Shown: in pieces, positions 15,907 through 25,096 of the stretch | How the letters are laid out: each line of letters begins with the position of its first letter | How positions within the stretch are numbered: the first letter of the stretch is position 1 | Assembly: GCF_900119165.1 (NCBI RefSeq) | Contig: NZ_FPJG01000006.1 | Span: 8,861,001-8,925,000, forward strand | Origin: Amycolatopsis australiensis | GTDB lineage: Bacteria > Actinomycetota > Actinomycetes > Mycobacteriales > Pseudonocardiaceae | Length of the DNA stretch: 64,000 bases | Direction: 5' to 3' | Made by a program: the position numbers and the translations under genes | Notes under the pieces: model-generated | Seen by the model: the letters and a program-made list of their open reading frames with translations, nothing else | Database searches by the model: none | Told to the model about the DNA's origin: nothing

Positions 15907-17052
15907 TCAGCGCAAGCGCTCGCCGGCGCGCCACACCGAATTCGTCAGCGGCACCCCCGGCCGGTAAGCCAGGTGCGTCACCGAAGGCGCGTCGAGCACG
16001 TGGACGTCCGCCCGCGCGCCCGGTCGCAGCACGCCCACGTCGTCGCGGCGCAACGCCTTCGCGCCGCCCGCCGTGGCCGACCAGACCGCCTCCTCGATCG
16101 TCATGCGCATCTGCAGCACTGCCGTCGCGACGCAGAACGCCATCGACGTCGTGTACGAGCTGCCCGGGTTCGCGTTGCTGGCCAACGCGACCGTCGCACC
16201 CGCGTCGAGCAGCCGCCGGGCCGGGGCCAGTGGCTGGCGGGTCGACAGATCGCACGCCGGCAGCAGGGTCGCCACCGTGTCCGACGCCGCCAGGGCCTCG
16301 ACGTCGGCGTCCGACAGGTACGTGCAGTGGTCGACGCTCGCGGCGCCCAGTTCGACCGCCAGCCGCACGCCGGGCCCCTCGCCGAGCTGGTTGCCGTGCA
16401 CGCGCAGGCCCAGCCCGCGCCCGGCCGCGGCCTTCAGCACCCGCGCCGACTGGGCTTCGTCGAACGCCCCGGTTTCGCAGAAGACGTCCGCCCACCGCAC
16501 GCTTCCCGCGACGGCGTCGAGCATCTCGCCACACACCAGGTCCACATAGGACTCTGCGTCCGCGCCGGGCGGGACCAGGTGCGCGCCGAGGAACGTGACC
16601 TCGTCGGCGACCGCGCCGGCGATCCGCGCCGAACGTGCTTCGTCCGCCACCGTCAGCCCGTAGCCCGTCTTGGTTTCCAGGCACGTCGTGCCCTGCCGGG
16701 CCGCTTCGCCGACGTGGCGCCGCAGGTTCGCGGCCAGCTGCTCGTCGGACGCCTCGCGCGTCGCGCCGACGGTGGTCGCGATCCCGCCCGCGGTGTAGGG
16801 CTTCCCGGCCATCCGCGCCTCGAACTCCGCCGTGCGGTCGCCGGCGAAGACCAGGTGCGTGTGGCTGTCGACCCAGCCGGGCAGCACCGCGCGGCCTTCG
16901 ACGTCGACGCGTTCGTCGGCGTCCGGTGCATCGGCCGCCGGGCCCACCCAGGCCACTTTCCCGCCGTCGAGGACCAGGGCCGCGCCGGTCAGCCGGCCCA
17001 GTCCGGGGTCGTTGGTCGTGAGTTCGCCGATGCCCGTGATCAGGACTGCCAC
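15907..17052 (-). CDS. hutI: Imidazolonepropionase
   Basis: 381 aa amidohydrolase that opens imidazolone-5-propionate to N-formimino-L-glutamate, the third step of histidine degradation. Metal-binding motifs: [12 protein letters not shown] near residue 62, [10 protein letters not shown] and [10 protein letters not shown]. The fourth ligand position, normally Asp in a D-x-NPG motif, reads Asn293 here ([10 protein letters not shown]); I believe this is shared by actinobacterial enzymes, but it should be checked. It is the last gene of the hut operon and overlaps the end of hutF by 13 bases. The product is the substrate of HutF just upstream. Confidence 0.93.
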   Translation of the reverse strand: MAVLITGIGELTTNDPGLGRLTGAALVLDGGKVAWVGPAADAPDADERVDVEGRAVLPGWVDSHTHLVFAGDRTAEFEARMAGKPYTAGGIATTVGATREASDEQLAANLRRHVGEAARQGTTCLETKTGYGLTVADEARSARIAGAVADEVTFLGAHLVPPGADAESYVDLVCGEMLDAVAGSVRWADVFCETGAFDEAQSARVLKAAAGRGLGLRVHGNQLGEGPGVRLAVELGAASVDHCTYLSDADVEALAASDTVATLLPACDLSTRQPLAPARRLLDAGATVALASNANPGSSYTTSMAFCVATAVLQMRMTIEEAVWSATAGGAKALRRDDVGVLRPGARADVHVLDAPSVTHLAYRPGVPLTNSVWRAGERLR

Positions 17053-18323
17053 AGTGCCTCGATCTCCTTCGCCAGCAGGGTTTCCGGACGTTCCACCAGC
17101 TGGTGCACGCCGTCCCGGACGACCTCGCGGCCCGCCACGACGACGTGCCGGACGTCGGCGCCGGACGCGGCGAACACCACGCCGGACGGCTCGATCCCGG
17201 CCGTGCGCACCGAGTCCAGCGCGACCGTCACGAAGTCCGCGCCCGCCCCCTCGGCGAGCACGCCGACCTCCGGCCAGCCGACGGCGGCATGGCCGGTCCC
17301 GGCGGCGAGCAGCTCCTCGGCGGTGAACCGGCCGCGTTCCTCGCTGGCCAGCCGGTCGTCCAGCTCCAGCGCCCGGGTCTCTTCGAACGCGTCGACGACG
17401 GCGTTGCTGTCACTGCCGACGCTCAGCCGGACCCCCGCGTCCAGCAGGGCGCGCGCCGGGCCGATCCCGTCGCCGAGGTCGCGTTCGGTGGTCGGGCAGA
17501 AGCACGCCCGCGCGCCGCTCAGCCGCTCGATGTCCGACGCCGTGAGGTGCGTGGCGTGCACGGCGACCAGCCGGTCGGTCAGCACCCCGCGTTCGTCCAG
17601 CAGCTCGGTCGGCGTGCGGCCGTAGGCGGCCTGGCACTGCTCGTTCTCGGCCCGCTGTTCCGAGAGGTGGACGTGCACGACGCGCGCACTGTCCACAAGA
17701 GACAGCTGGTCGGCCGGGACCGCGCGCACGGAATGGATCGCCGCGCCGACGCGGAACAGCTCGTCTTCCTTCAGGGCGGCCACCCGCGACGTCCACGCCG
17801 ACGCCGAACCGTCGGAGAACCGCCGCTGCACCTCGTCCGGCTCGGCCCCGATGCCGCCCGCCAGGTAGCAGGTGTCCAGCAGGGTCAGCCGGATCCCGGC
17901 GTCCGCGGCGGCCTGCCGCAGCGCCTCACCCATCGCGTTCGGGTCCGCGTACGGCTTCCCGCCGGGCGCGTGGTGCAGGTAGTGGAACTCCCCGACGCTC
18001 GTGTACCCGCCGAGGACCATCTCGGCGTAGACCCCGCGCGCCAGCCGGTAGTACGTGCCGGGGTCGAGCCGGGACGCGAGCGCGTACATCCGCTCGCGCC
18101 ACGTCCAGAACGTCCCGCGCTCGTGGTGCGTACGGCCTCGCAGCGCCCGGTGGAAGGCGTGCGAGTGCCCGTTCGCGAACCCGGGCAGCGTCAGTCCGCC
18201 GAGCACCGTGCCCGCGCGCGGCGCGTCGGCCGTCACCGAGACGATCCGGCCGCCGTCGACGTCGATCCGGACGCCGGACGCGATCCCGTCCGGTAGCCAA
18301 GCCTGTTCGCACCAGAAGATCAT
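17040..18323 (-). CDS. hutF: Formimidoylglutamate deiminase
   Basis: 427 aa amidohydrolase converting N-formimino-L-glutamate to N-formyl-L-glutamate and ammonia. Seen: [16 protein letters not shown] (HxH metal site) near 51, [24 protein letters not shown] and [16 protein letters not shown] with the catalytic Asp. Presence of HutF rather than formimidoylglutamase means the pathway runs through formylglutamate and needs a deformylase. The ATG at 18323 overlaps the stop of the amidohydrolase gene before it (ATGA). The start gives the standard N-terminus [13 protein letters not shown]. Confidence 0.93.
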   Translation of the reverse strand: MIFWCEQAWLPDGIASGVRIDVDGGRIVSVTADAPRAGTVLGGLTLPGFANGHSHAFHRALRGRTHHERGTFWTWRERMYALASRLDPGTYYRLARGVYAEMVLGGYTSVGEFHYLHHAPGGKPYADPNAMGEALRQAAADAGIRLTLLDTCYLAGGIGAEPDEVQRRFSDGSASAWTSRVAALKEDELFRVGAAIHSVRAVPADQLSLVDSARVVHVHLSEQRAENEQCQAAYGRTPTELLDERGVLTDRLVAVHATHLTASDIERLSGARACFCPTTERDLGDGIGPARALLDAGVRLSVGSDSNAVVDAFEETRALELDDRLASEERGRFTAEELLAAGTGHAAVGWPEVGVLAEGAGADFVTVALDSVRTAGIEPSGVVFAASGADVRHVVVAGREVVRDGVHQLVERPETLLAKEIEALWQS

Positions 18324-19516
18324 CGCGCCAGCCGTTCCAGCACCGTCGCCAGCGCCGCCGCACCGGCCTCGACGTCGTCGGCCTCGGCGAACTCCTCCGG
18401 CGAGTGGCTGATCCCGGTCGGGTTGCGCACGTACAGCATCCCGGCCGGGACGAACCCGGCGAGGATCGCGGCGTCGTGGCCCGCGCCGGTCGGCAGCTCC
18501 GGCGGCCCGCCGAGCCAGCCGCCCAGGTCGCGACGCAACGCGTCGTCGAACACGACGTCGTCCGAATAGGACTCCCGGGTCACCGTGACGCGGCAGCCTT
18601 CCTCCGCCGCGGCGGCTTCCGCGGCACGCGCGATCTCCTCGACCAGCTCCGGGGTCGCCGTGCCGGGCACCCGCGCGTCGAGCCACAGGTCCACAGTGGA
18701 CGCGATGACGTTGGTGCCGCCCGGCGTCGGCACGAGCCGTCCGACGGTCGCGCGCGCGTCCGCCACCCGCGCGGCCAGCCGCCGGACGGCGGTGACCGTC
18801 GCGGCGGCGGGCAGCATCGGGTCGGCCCGGTCGGCCAGCAGCGTCGCCCCGGCGTGGTTTCCCTGGCCGGTGAAGGAGAACCGCCAGCGTCCGTGGGCGA
18901 TCACCGTGCTGCCGACGGCGACCGGCGAGCCGAGGTCGATCAGCCCGCGCCCCTGCTCGACGTGCAGCTCCAGGAACTTCCCGATCCGCCCGAGCCGCTC
19001 GGGATCGGCACCGAGCCGCTCGGGGTCGAACCCGGACTTGGCGGCGGCCTCGGCGAACGTCACGCCGTCGGCGTCCCGCAGCCCGCGTGCCTTGCCGGCG
19101 TCGATCGTGCCGGTGAGCAGCCGCGAGCCGAGGCACGGGACGCCGAACCGGCCGCCCTCCTCCTCGGTGAACACGACGACGGCGAACGGCTTGCCCGGCC
19201 GGAATCCCCGAGCCCGCAACGCTTCCACGGCGGCGAGCGCGCTGGCCACGCCGAGCGGGCCGTCGAAGGCGCCGCCGCCGGGTACCGAGTCGAGATGGCT
19301 GCCGGTGACGACGGCGTCCGGGCCCGGCGGCCCCCACCAGGCCCAGATGTTGCCGTTGTGGTCGGTGTCGACGTCCAGCCCGAGACCCAGCGCGCGCTCG
19401 GCGAACCACGCGCGCAGGTCGTGCTCGGGCGCGTCGAACGCGTGCCGCGAGTAGCCGCCGCGTTTCGGGTCGCGCCCGACGTCGCCGATCTCGGCCAGCA
19501 GCCCGGAGGCGCTCAC
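18320..19516 (-). CDS. M20 family amidohydrolase (allantoate amidohydrolase-like) in the hut operon
   Basis: 398 aa zinc amidohydrolase of the AllC/hydantoinase-carbamoylase group. Metal-site motifs are [29 protein letters not shown] and [11 protein letters not shown]; the dimerisation lid follows and [12 protein letters not shown] closes the active site. By name it would hydrolyse allantoate, but there are no ureide genes nearby and it is coupled on both sides to hut genes (GTGA with hutU, ATGA with hutF). The same order occurs in Streptomyces. As no hutG (formylglutamate deformylase) is present in the window, it may remove the formyl group from N-formylglutamate. That is inference. Confidence 0.85.
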   Translation of the reverse strand: MSASGLLAEIGDVGRDPKRGGYSRHAFDAPEHDLRAWFAERALGLGLDVDTDHNGNIWAWWGPPGPDAVVTGSHLDSVPGGGAFDGPLGVASALAAVEALRARGFRPGKPFAVVVFTEEEGGRFGVPCLGSRLLTGTIDAGKARGLRDADGVTFAEAAAKSGFDPERLGADPERLGRIGKFLELHVEQGRGLIDLGSPVAVGSTVIAHGRWRFSFTGQGNHAGATLLADRADPMLPAAATVTAVRRLAARVADARATVGRLVPTPGGTNVIASTVDLWLDARVPGTATPELVEEIARAAEAAAAEEGCRVTVTRESYSDDVVFDDALRRDLGGWLGGPPELPTGAGHDAAILAGFVPAGMLYVRNPTGISHSPEEFAEADDVEAGAAALATVLERLAR

Positions 19517-21165
19517 GCGCCCTCCCGCATCGGCACCCGCACCCCACGTTCGTCGGCTACCTCGGCCGCGCGGTCGTAGCCGGCGTCGACGTGCCGGATG
19601 ACGCCCATGCCCGGGTCGTTGGTCAGCACGCGCTCCAGCTTCTGCGCGGCCAGCTCGGTTCCGTCGGCGACGCTGACCTGCCCGGCGTGGATGGACCGGC
19701 CCATGCCGACGCCGCCGCCGTGGTGGATCGACACCCAGCTGGCGCCGGACGACGTGTTGACCAGCGCGTTGAGCAGCGGCCAGTCGGCGATCGCGTCGGA
19801 GCCGTCGGCCATGCCCTCGGTCTCCCGGTACGGCGAGGCGACGCTGCCGGAGTCGAGGTGGTCGCGGCCGATGACGACCGGGGCCTTCAGCTCGCCACTG
19901 GCCACCATCTCGTTGAACCGCAGGCCCGCGAGGTGCCGCTCGCCGTAGCCGAGCCAGCAGATCCGCGCGGGCAAGCCCTGGAACGCCACGCGCTCCCCTG
20001 CCATCCGGATCCAGCGGGCCAGGGATTCGTTCTCCGGGAACAGCTCCAGCATCGCGCGGTCGGTGGCGGCGATGTCCTCGGGGTCACCGGAGAGCGCGGC
20101 CCACCGGAACGGGCCGTTGCCCTCGCAGAACAGCGGGCGGATGTAGGCGGGCACGAAACCGGGGAAGTCGAACGCGCGCTCGCAGCCGCCGAGCTTGGCC
20201 TCGCCGCGCAGGGAGTTGCCGTAGTCGAACACCTCGGCGCCCTTGTCCAGGAAGCCGAGCATGGCGTCGACGTGGTCGGCCATCGACTCGCGCGAACGGT
20301 CGGTGAACTCGTCGGGTTTCTTGGCCGCGTAGTCGTGCCAGTCGTCGACGCTGACGCCCTTGGGCAGGTACGAAAGCGGGTCGTGTGCGGACGTCTGGTC
20401 GGTGACGATGTCGACCTCGACGCCGCGGCGCAGCAGTTCCGGAAGCACCTCGGCGGCGTTGCCGACGACACCGACCGACAGCGGCCGCTTCTCCTGCTTC
20501 GCCTTGGTGACGCGGGCGATGGCATCGTCGAGATCGTCGGCCACCTCGTCGAGGTAGCGGGTCTCGACGCGGCGGTGCGCGCGCTGCGGGTCGCACTCGA
20601 TCACCAGGGCGACGCCGTCGTTCATGGTCACCGCGAGAGGCTGCGCGCCCCCCATGCCGCCGAGGCCCGCGGTGACGGTGAGGGTCCCGCGCAGGGTCCC
20701 GCCGAACTTCTTCTTCGCGACCGCGGCGAACGTCTCGTACGTGCCCTGCAGGATGCCCTGGGTGCCGATGTAGATCCACGACCCGGCGGTCATCTGCCCG
20801 TACATCGTCAGGCCCTGCTGCTCGAGCCGGCGGAACTCCGGCCAGGTCGCCCAGTCGCCGACCAGGTTCGAGTTGGCGATGAGCACGCGCGGCGCCCACT
20901 CGTGCGTGCGGAACACGCCGACCGGCTTGCCGGACTGGACGAGCAGCGTCTCGTCGGTGTCCAAAGTGGTCAGTTCGCGGGTGATGGCGTCGAAGCTGGC
21001 CCAGTTGCGGGCGGCCTTGCCGGTGCCACCGTAGACGACGAGGTCCTCGGGCCGCTCGGCGACCTCGGGGTCGAGGTTGTTGTGGAACATCCGCAGCGCG
21101 GCTTCGGTCTGCCACGACTTGGCGGTGAGCTGGGTGCCACGGGCGGCACGGACGACACGGGACAT
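19513..21165 (-). CDS. hutU: Urocanate hydratase
   Basis: 550 aa, the normal length for urocanase, which adds water to urocanate with tightly bound NAD as electrophile. Family blocks seen: [27 protein letters not shown] broken into its usual parts near the N-terminus, [13 protein letters not shown], and the active-site segment [20 protein letters not shown] with the conserved Cys near residue 340-345. The ATG at 21165 lies two bases after the hutH stop. Second enzyme of the operon order hutH-hutU-M20-hutF-hutI. Confidence 0.95.
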   Translation of the reverse strand: MSRVVRAARGTQLTAKSWQTEAALRMFHNNLDPEVAERPEDLVVYGGTGKAARNWASFDAITRELTTLDTDETLLVQSGKPVGVFRTHEWAPRVLIANSNLVGDWATWPEFRRLEQQGLTMYGQMTAGSWIYIGTQGILQGTYETFAAVAKKKFGGTLRGTLTVTAGLGGMGGAQPLAVTMNDGVALVIECDPQRAHRRVETRYLDEVADDLDDAIARVTKAKQEKRPLSVGVVGNAAEVLPELLRRGVEVDIVTDQTSAHDPLSYLPKGVSVDDWHDYAAKKPDEFTDRSRESMADHVDAMLGFLDKGAEVFDYGNSLRGEAKLGGCERAFDFPGFVPAYIRPLFCEGNGPFRWAALSGDPEDIAATDRAMLELFPENESLARWIRMAGERVAFQGLPARICWLGYGERHLAGLRFNEMVASGELKAPVVIGRDHLDSGSVASPYRETEGMADGSDAIADWPLLNALVNTSSGASWVSIHHGGGVGMGRSIHAGQVSVADGTELAAQKLERVLTNDPGMGVIRHVDAGYDRAAEVADERGVRVPMREGA

Positions 21166-21167
21166 GC

Positions 21168-22694
21168 TCAGACCTCCAGACGGGCGGCGTCGAGGACGGC
21201 GCCGGAGCGGACGAGTTCTTCGGCGGCCGCGATCTCGGGCGCCAGGTGGCGGTCGGGGCCGGGACCCGCGACCTTCGTGCGGAGCAGGTCCCGGACCCGG
21301 CCGGTGACCGGCGACGGCTCCAGCGGCGCGCGGAAGTCCAGCGCACGGGCCGCGGTCAGCAGCTCGACGGCCAGGACCGTGGTCAGGCCGTCGACGGCCT
21401 TGCGCAGCTTCCGCGCGGCCGACCAGCCCATGGAGACGTGGTCCTCCTGCATGGCGCTGCTCGGGATGGAGTCGACGGACGCGGGCACGGCGAGCCGTTT
21501 CAGCTCGCTGACCACGGCGGCCTGCGTGTACTGGGCGATCATGTGGCCGGAGTCGACACCGGGGTCGTCGGCGAGGAACGGCGGCAGGCCGTGCGAGCGC
21601 GCCTTGTCGAGCATCCGGTCGGTCCGCCGCTCGGCGATGCTGGCGACGTCGGCGATCGGGATGGCCAGGAAGTCGAGGACGTACGCGACCGGCGCGCCGT
21701 GGAAGTTGCCGTTCGACTCGACGCGGCCGTCGGCGAGGACGACCGGATTGTCCACAGCGGACATCAGCTCCCGCTCGCCGACCAGCTCCGCGTGGGTGAG
21801 GCTGTCACGTGCGGCGCCGTGCACTTGCGGGGCGCAGCGCAGCGAGTAGGCGTCCTGGACGCGGTTGCAGTCCGGGCCGCGGTGGCTCTCGACGATCTTC
21901 GAGCCCTGCAGCGCCTGCCACATCCGGGCGGCGCTCAGCGCCTGGCCGGGGTGCGGGCGCAGGGCCTGCAGGTCGGCGGCGAACGCCCGGTCGGTGCCGA
22001 GCAGCGCCTCGACGCTCATCGCGGCGGTGATGTCGGCGACGTCGAAGAGCCGGTGCAGGTCGGCGGCGGCGAGCAGGAGCATGCCGAGCATGCCGTCGGT
22101 GCCGTTGGTGAGCGCGAGGCCCTCCTTTTCGGCGAGGACGACCGGCTCGATCCCGGCGTGCTTCAGCGCTTCTTCCGCTTTCATCACATCGCCGCGGTAC
22201 GTCACTTCGCCCTCGCCCATGAGCGCGAGCGCGACGGCGGCCAGGGGTGCGAGGTCGCCGGAGCAGCCGAGCGAGCCGTACTCGTGGACGATCGGCGTGA
22301 TGTCGGCGTTGAGCAGGGCCGCAAGCGTTTGCGCGGTGCCCGGGCGGACGCCGGTGTAGCCGCTGGCGAGGGTCCGCAGCCGCAGCAGCATGAGCGCGCG
22401 GACGACCTCGGCCTCGACGGCGGGCCCGGCCCCGGCGGCGTGCGAGCGGATGAGGCTGCGCTGCAGCGCGGTCCGGCTCTCGACGGGGATGTGACGGGTG
22501 GCGAGCGCGCCGAAGCCGGTGGAGACACCGTAGGTGGGCGTGACGGCGTGGGCGAGGTTCTCGATGTGCTGGCGGGTGGCGGCGAGGTTCTTCTCGGCGG
22601 CATCCGTGAGCCCGACGGGCGCGTGCCCACGGACGACGTCGACGACCTGGGCGGCGGTCAGCGGTTCGGAGCCCAGGAGCACAGTTTCCGGCAT
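21168..22694 (-). CDS. hutH: Histidine ammonia-lyase
   Basis: 508 aa. Deaminates L-histidine to urocanate, first step of the pathway. The MIO cofactor loop reads [17 protein letters not shown]: the triad that cyclises is Cys144-Ser145-Gly146 instead of the usual Ala-Ser-Gly. Other catalytic segments: [25 protein letters not shown] and [10 protein letters not shown]. The ATG at 22694 gives the family-like start [12 protein letters not shown]; the frame is open 24 codons further but that part carries the inverted repeat taken as operator. First gene of the operon, divergent from an IclR regulator. Confidence 0.95.
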   Translation of the reverse strand: MPETVLLGSEPLTAAQVVDVVRGHAPVGLTDAAEKNLAATRQHIENLAHAVTPTYGVSTGFGALATRHIPVESRTALQRSLIRSHAAGAGPAVEAEVVRALMLLRLRTLASGYTGVRPGTAQTLAALLNADITPIVHEYGSLGCSGDLAPLAAVALALMGEGEVTYRGDVMKAEEALKHAGIEPVVLAEKEGLALTNGTDGMLGMLLLAAADLHRLFDVADITAAMSVEALLGTDRAFAADLQALRPHPGQALSAARMWQALQGSKIVESHRGPDCNRVQDAYSLRCAPQVHGAARDSLTHAELVGERELMSAVDNPVVLADGRVESNGNFHGAPVAYVLDFLAIPIADVASIAERRTDRMLDKARSHGLPPFLADDPGVDSGHMIAQYTQAAVVSELKRLAVPASVDSIPSSAMQEDHVSMGWSAARKLRKAVDGLTTVLAVELLTAARALDFRAPLEPSPVTGRVRDLLRTKVAGPGPDRHLAPEIAAAEELVRSGAVLDAARLEV

Positions 22695-22724
22695 GGGCCC
22701 ATTGGACAACGTCCTTCCCGCTGG

Positions 22725-22761
22725 TGGGATGCCCCGTGGAGTGGTTCCGTCTGGCATCCCA
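22725..22761. promoter_or_regulatory. Inverted repeat in the hutH promoter region
   Basis: TGGGATGCC at 22725-22733 and its exact complement GGCATCCCA at 22753-22761, separated by 19 bases, 30 bases upstream of the hutH ATG. The spacer also holds TGGAGTGGTTCC, loosely like IclR half-sites (GGA..TTCC). Position and symmetry suggest the operator of the divergent IclR regulator; not proven. Confidence 0.55.
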
Positions 22762-22785
22762 GACACACGAGCTACCCTGACCCCA

Positions 22786-22872
22786 AGCGCCCCAATGTGG
22801 CCTTCGGTGCGTCAGACGCAACCAAGGCGGCCTTCGGTGCGCCAGACGCAACCAAGGCCGCCTTGGGGCGCT
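22786..22872. repeat. Hairpin-bounded pair of 30-base direct repeats
   Basis: The element is flanked by AGCGCCCCAA (22786-22795) and its perfect complement TTGGGGCGCT (22863-22872). Inside are two 30-base direct repeats, 22799-22828 and 22829-22858, differing at one base, and each is itself an imperfect hairpin (GGCCTTCGG facing CCAAGGC, GCGTC facing GACGC). It occupies the intergenic space between hutH and the IclR gene. I recall similar GGCCTTCGGTGCGTC-type intergenic repeats from Amycolatopsis. Confidence 0.75.
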
Positions 22873-22890
22873 CGGGCCGGGAGGTGAGCC

Positions 22891-23673
22891 ATGGGTGAGA
22901 GCAGCGAAGTTCCGGCGCTGCGGCGCGGCCTGGCCGTGCTCCGCCTGCTCGCCACTCGGCCGGGTCCGGTGACCGCCGCGGCGATCGCGCGCGAAGCCGG
23001 GCTCCCCCGCTCGACCACCTACCACCTGCTCAACGAGCTGGCCGCCGCCGGTTTCGTCGTCCACCTGCCCGCCGAACGCCGCTACGGCCTCGGCATCGCC
23101 GCCTTCGAGCTGGGCTCGGCCTACCTGCGCCACGACCCCCTCGAACGCCTCGCCGGCCCGCTGCTGCGCAAGCTCGTCGACCGCGTCGGGCACACCGCGC
23201 ACCTGGGCGTCCTGCACGGCAATGAGTCGCTCTACCTCATCAAGGAACGCCCGGCCCGCCCGGAAACCCTCGTGACGGAGGTCGGCGTCCGGCTGCCCGC
23301 CCAGCTCACCGCGTCCGGCCGCGCCATCCTCCGGCACCTGCCCGCGCCGCACGTGCGGGCACTGTTCCCGTCGGCGGCCGCGTTCGTCCTCCGCACCGGA
23401 CGCGGCCCGCGCACGCTCGCCGAGCTGCGCCGGACGCTCACCGCCGAGCGCCGGCTCGGCTGGTCGGTCGAGGACGGCCACGTGACGGCGGGCTTCGCGT
23501 CGGTGGCGGCCGCGGTGTTCGACCACGGCGCACGTCCGATGGCGGCGATCAGCGTGACCCTGCGCCACCACTGCGCGGCCGAGCCGTGCGAGGAGACGTG
23601 GCCGGAGCTGGCCGCCGAGGTGGCCGCGACGGCGGCCGAGCTGACCAGCCGGATCGGCGGCCACCCGGGCTGA
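22891..23673 (+). CDS. IclR family regulator, probable hut regulator
   Basis: 260 aa. N-terminal winged helix: RRGLAVLRLLATRPGPVTAAAIAREAGLPRSTTYHLL in its usual parts (residues 11-50), wing FVVHLPAERRYGLG, then the GAF-like effector domain with GHTAHLGVLHGNESLYL and the closing ATAAELTSRIGG helix. Divergent from hutH with a 196-base gap containing an inverted repeat and an intergenic repeat. In Streptomyces and other actinomycetes an IclR-type gene commonly sits opposite hut genes, so control of the operon by histidine or urocanate is likely. The ATG at 22891 follows GGGAGGTGAGCC. Confidence 0.88.
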   Translation: MGESSEVPALRRGLAVLRLLATRPGPVTAAAIAREAGLPRSTTYHLLNELAAAGFVVHLPAERRYGLGIAAFELGSAYLRHDPLERLAGPLLRKLVDRVGHTAHLGVLHGNESLYLIKERPARPETLVTEVGVRLPAQLTASGRAILRHLPAPHVRALFPSAAAFVLRTGRGPRTLAELRRTLTAERRLGWSVEDGHVTAGFASVAAAVFDHGARPMAAISVTLRHHCAAEPCEETWPELAAEVAATAAELTSRIGGHPG

Positions 23674-23799
23674 CGGACTGGTGCGATCGGGGCAACTGTC
23701 ACCGAACGGCTCGATTCCGCTGCGCTGGGTTATTACCGTGACTGAACAGCGGTTCGAGGGGCACCGGCGAGTGGGGGCGCGAGGGGAAGGCGCCGGCGG

Positions 23800-25017
23800 A
23801 TGGACGACGCACAGGTGACGAGGGTCGGTTTCGGCGCGGTCCTGGCCGTGCCCGAGTTCCGGGCGATGTGGCTGGCCGAGCTGCTGTCCATCTGCGGTGA
23901 CCAGCTCGCCCGCGTGGCGCTCGCGGTCCTCGTCTACCAGCGCACTTCGTCGGCAGCCCTGACCGGCCTGACCTACGCCCTGACGTACGTGCCGTCACTG
24001 CTCGGCGGGATCCTGCTGGCCGGCGCGGGCGACCGGTGGCCGCGGCGGGACGTGATGGTCGCCGCCGACGTGGCCCGGGCGGCGCTGGTGGCCGTCATCG
24101 CGATCCCCGGCGTCCCGCTGTGGGTGCTGTGCGTGCTGGTCGCGGTGATGACGGCGCTGGGCGGGCCGTTCAAGGCGGCGCAGCAGGCGCTGCTGCCGAC
24201 GGTCCTCGAAGGCGAGCAGTACCTGGTCGGGATGGCTCTGCGCAACGTGACCATCCAGGCGGCGCAGCTGGCCGGGTTCGCCGGCGGCGGCCTGCTGATC
24301 GCGGCGCTGGCACCGTCCGCGGCACTGGCGCTGGACGCGGCGACGTTCGTGCTCTCGGCGGTGCTGCTGGTCGCCGGGGTCCGGCGGCGCGCGGCGGTCG
24401 CGCAGGCGGTGCGTCCCGCCTGGCTGTCGACGACCGGCGCGGGCATCCGGTTGATCTGGCGCGATCCGGCGTTGCGGACGTTGGTGGCGCTCAACTGGCT
24501 GGCCGGCTTCTACGTCGTGCCGGAGGCGCTGGCCGCGCCGTACGCGGCGGGGATCGGCGCGGGCGCGACGCTGGTGGGATTGCTGATGGCGGCCGACCCG
24601 GCGGGCAGCGTGCTCGGCGGCGTCGTGTTCGGCAAGTGGATCCCGGAGGACGCGCAGGTGCGCGTGCTCGGGCTGCTCGGGATCGCGGCGGGGCTGCCGC
24701 TGGTGGTGTTCGTGGTCCGGCCGGGGCTGGTGCCGTCGGTGCTGCTGCTGGCGGCGTCCGGGCTGCTGGCCACGGGGTACAACATCACTGGCACGGTGTC
24801 GTTCATGCGCCGGGTGCCGGACGAGCACCGCGCGCAGTGCGCGGGCGTGAACTCGGCGGGGCTGATCACGGTGCAGGGCATCGGGGCGGCCGCGGCGGGC
24901 GCGCTGGCCGACGTGGTGAGCCCGGCGCACGCCATCGCCGTGGCCGGAGCGGCGGGTGCCGCGGTGGCCGTGCCGATCGCGAGGGCGTGGCGCCGGGTCG
25001 GTTTGGAGGAACGATGA
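23800..25017 (+). CDS. MFS transporter
   Basis: 405 aa, about twelve membrane segments. The first loop carries the Major Facilitator signature in the form LAGAGDRWPRRDVMVAADVARA (residues 72-93), and the N-terminal FRAMWLAELLSICGDQLARVAL is typical of the actinobacterial DHA-like group often labelled macrolide or enterobactin exporters. Substrate unknown. It stands between the hut regulator and a diguanylate cyclase, both on the same strand, with 126 and 79 bases of spacing, so co-transcription is possible but not evident. The ATG at 23800 follows GGCGGATGG, a weak ribosome site. Confidence 0.85.
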   Translation: MDDAQVTRVGFGAVLAVPEFRAMWLAELLSICGDQLARVALAVLVYQRTSSAALTGLTYALTYVPSLLGGILLAGAGDRWPRRDVMVAADVARAALVAVIAIPGVPLWVLCVLVAVMTALGGPFKAAQQALLPTVLEGEQYLVGMALRNVTIQAAQLAGFAGGGLLIAALAPSAALALDAATFVLSAVLLVAGVRRRAAVAQAVRPAWLSTTGAGIRLIWRDPALRTLVALNWLAGFYVVPEALAAPYAAGIGAGATLVGLLMAADPAGSVLGGVVFGKWIPEDAQVRVLGLLGIAAGLPLVVFVVRPGLVPSVLLLAASGLLATGYNITGTVSFMRRVPDEHRAQCAGVNSAGLITVQGIGAAAAGALADVVSPAHAIAVAGAAGAAVAVPIARAWRRVGLEER

Positions 25018-25096
25018 CCTCAGTTGTCGCGTCCGCACATGGCGCGCCTCCCTTCACGGCCTCGGGCCGGACCGGCTCCGTCACCGGCCGGACACC

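Noticed and set aside
18320..19516. Allantoate degradation by the M20 gene
   Set aside because: The family name suggests it, but no allantoinase, ureidoglycolate or urease gene is in the window, and the gene is locked between hut genes. Kept as M20 amidohydrolase without a symbol.
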